Shown here: piece by piece, positions 63,260-64,000 of the stretch | Layout of the letters: each line of letters begins with the position of its first letter | Numbering within the stretch: the first letter of the stretch is position 1 | Origin: Roseicyclus marinus | Lineage (GTDB): Bacteria; Pseudomonadota; Alphaproteobacteria; Rhodobacterales; Rhodobacteraceae | DNA length: 64,000 nt | Direction of reading: 5' to 3' | Assembly (NCBI RefSeq): GCF_030163795.1 | Contig: NZ_JASJOF010000002.1 | Coordinates: forward strand, 186,001-250,000 | The notes under the pieces: generated by a model | The model's database searches: none | Told to the model about the DNA's origin: nothing | What the model saw: only the letters and a program-made list of their open reading frames with translations | Translations under genes and position numbers: made by a program

Positions 63260-64000
63260 TCAGTTCGCCTGACGCCGCAGGAAGGCCGGGATCTCGATCC
63301 GTTCCTGATCGGGGTCGACAATCCCGTCATCCACCGCGTGATGCGGCGGCGGGGCCGAGGCGCGACCGACCGACATCGGGGGCTGGCGACGCTCGGTGGC
63401 GGGGGCCGCATCTTCGGCGTGGCCCGTCATGCGGTTGATCAGGGACCCGATCCCGAGGCGGGCGCGCTGCGGCGCTTCGGCCTGCGGTTCGGCGGCGGGT
63501 GCGTTGCGTGGCGCATCTTTCTGGATTGCGGCGCGCAGCCGGGCGAGCGCCTCGGGCGTCGGTTTGCCGGCGGCGGGCGGACGGGGCGCGACGAATTCGG
63601 GCTGCGACGTGGCGGTCATGCGCGGATCAGGGCGCGAAGCGGCGGTTTGGGCTGCCGGGCGATAGGCCGGCGGCGGCACCATGTCGTCATCGGCCAGATC
63701 ATCCTCGAGATCGTCGCCCATCATGCTGGTGAAGAGCGACGGCTCTTCGCCGGTCATCATCTCTTCTTCCTCGACGTAGTCCTGAACCGGCTCGGGGCGC
63801 GGGGCCGGAGCCTCGGCGGCCGGTGCGGGCGCGGGGGCCGCGCGGCTTGCCACGGCGGCGGCGGCAAAGCTGCGCGCCGGTGCCATCTGGACCTGCGCCT
63901 CGCCCACGTCGATGCCGGTGGCCACGACGCTGACGCGCATCTTGCCTTCCATGTCGGGATCGAGCGTCGAGCCGACGATGATGTTGGCGTCCGGGTCCAC
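63260..64000 (-). CDS. ftsZ: Cell division protein FtsZ (C-terminal part, cut by window edge)
   Basis: The last 246 residues are present. They begin in the GTPase/tubulin C-terminal domain (DPDANIIVGSTLDPDMEGKM, RVSVVATGIDV), continue through an Ala/Pro-rich disordered linker of about 170 residues, and end with the conserved tail RIEIPAFLRRQAN that binds FtsA and ZipA-type partners. The linker is long, as in Alphaproteobacteria. The N-terminal GTP-binding part lies beyond base 64000. Confidence 0.96.
   Translation of the reverse strand: MDPDANIIVGSTLDPDMEGKMRVSVVATGIDVGEAQVQMAPARSFAAAAVASRAAPAPAPAAEAPAPRPEPVQDYVEEEEMMTGEEPSLFTSMMGDDLEDDLADDDMVPPPAYRPAAQTAASRPDPRMTATSQPEFVAPRPPAAGKPTPEALARLRAAIQKDAPRNAPAAEPQAEAPQRARLGIGSLINRMTGHAEDAAPATERRQPPMSVGRASAPPPHHAVDDGIVDPDQERIEIPAFLRRQAN

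Noticed and set aside
1-64000. CRISPR arrays, insertion sequences, prophage genes, rRNA or tRNA genes
   Set aside because: Looked for by eye; no regularly spaced repeats, transposase or phage motifs, and no cloverleaf-compatible sequences were found.

Overview
The window is GC-rich, densely packed chromosomal DNA from an alphaproteobacterium. The gene families and their order point to the Rhodobacteraceae (Roseobacter/Rhodobacter group): an NDUFA12, MlaD and DUF2155 block, aat next to accC and accB, an aerobic-type cobaltochelatase (CobS and CobT), and lpxC beside ftsZ with bamD and recN. I see no rRNA or tRNA genes, insertion sequences, prophage genes or CRISPR arrays. The species is not identified.

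Layout. 1-4712 (minus) is a carbohydrate-type (CUT1) ABC importer that reads into the start of a histidinol-dehydrogenase-family oxidoreductase. A palindromic operator separates it from a divergent SnoaL-type ester cyclase gene. 6030-7346 is an XRE-type acyl-metabolism regulator. 7877-20098 is a near-complete reductive pyrimidine catabolism locus: PreT/PreA, then aminotransferase, N-carbamoyl-beta-alanine amidohydrolase, a small lipoprotein, dihydropyrimidinase, and an ABC importer (ATPase, a small DMT-like protein, two permeases, an NMT1/THI5-type binding protein). The divergent rutR-like regulator gene faces this operon, and a perfect RutR-type palindrome lies between them. Together these could import a pyrimidine and convert it through dihydrouracil and N-carbamoyl-beta-alanine to beta-alanine and malonate semialdehyde.

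20384-24533 holds accB, accC, aat, DUF2155, mlaD and the NDUFA12 homologue. 24912-37495 holds a MetY-like sulfhydrylase, a very large GspL/PilP-like envelope protein, mgtE, a guanine deaminase, glmM, folP, a GNAT gene, folB and a SleB-type hydrolase. 37666-44624 is a minus-strand run of glyQ, a small membrane protein, an FkbM methyltransferase, glyS and a PPDK paralogue whose ATP-grasp residues look degenerate. 44851-48868 has a protease-like peptidoglycan-binding protein, then an ECF sigma, anti-sigma and fasciclin group. The convergent gap 46648-46877 is packed with nested inverted repeats ending in a minus-strand intrinsic terminator and is the best candidate for an undescribed structured RNA. 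49018-57506 has cobS, small secreted proteins, a threonine dehydratase-like gene, a MetX/MekB-like hydrolase, cobT, an aminopeptidase P and DUF427. 57507-64000 (minus) has a ClC channel, recN, bamD, lpxC and the 3' end of ftsZ.

Regulatory and repeat signals include RutR-like sites, a GntR/LacI-sized operator, a CtrA-type TTAA-N7-TTAA box, several terminators, and a short intergenic module (GC hairpin plus GTATTT-nn-GGAAAGATGAAGG) in up to four places. Functional names rest on motifs read by eye and on knowledge of the families. No database search was run.
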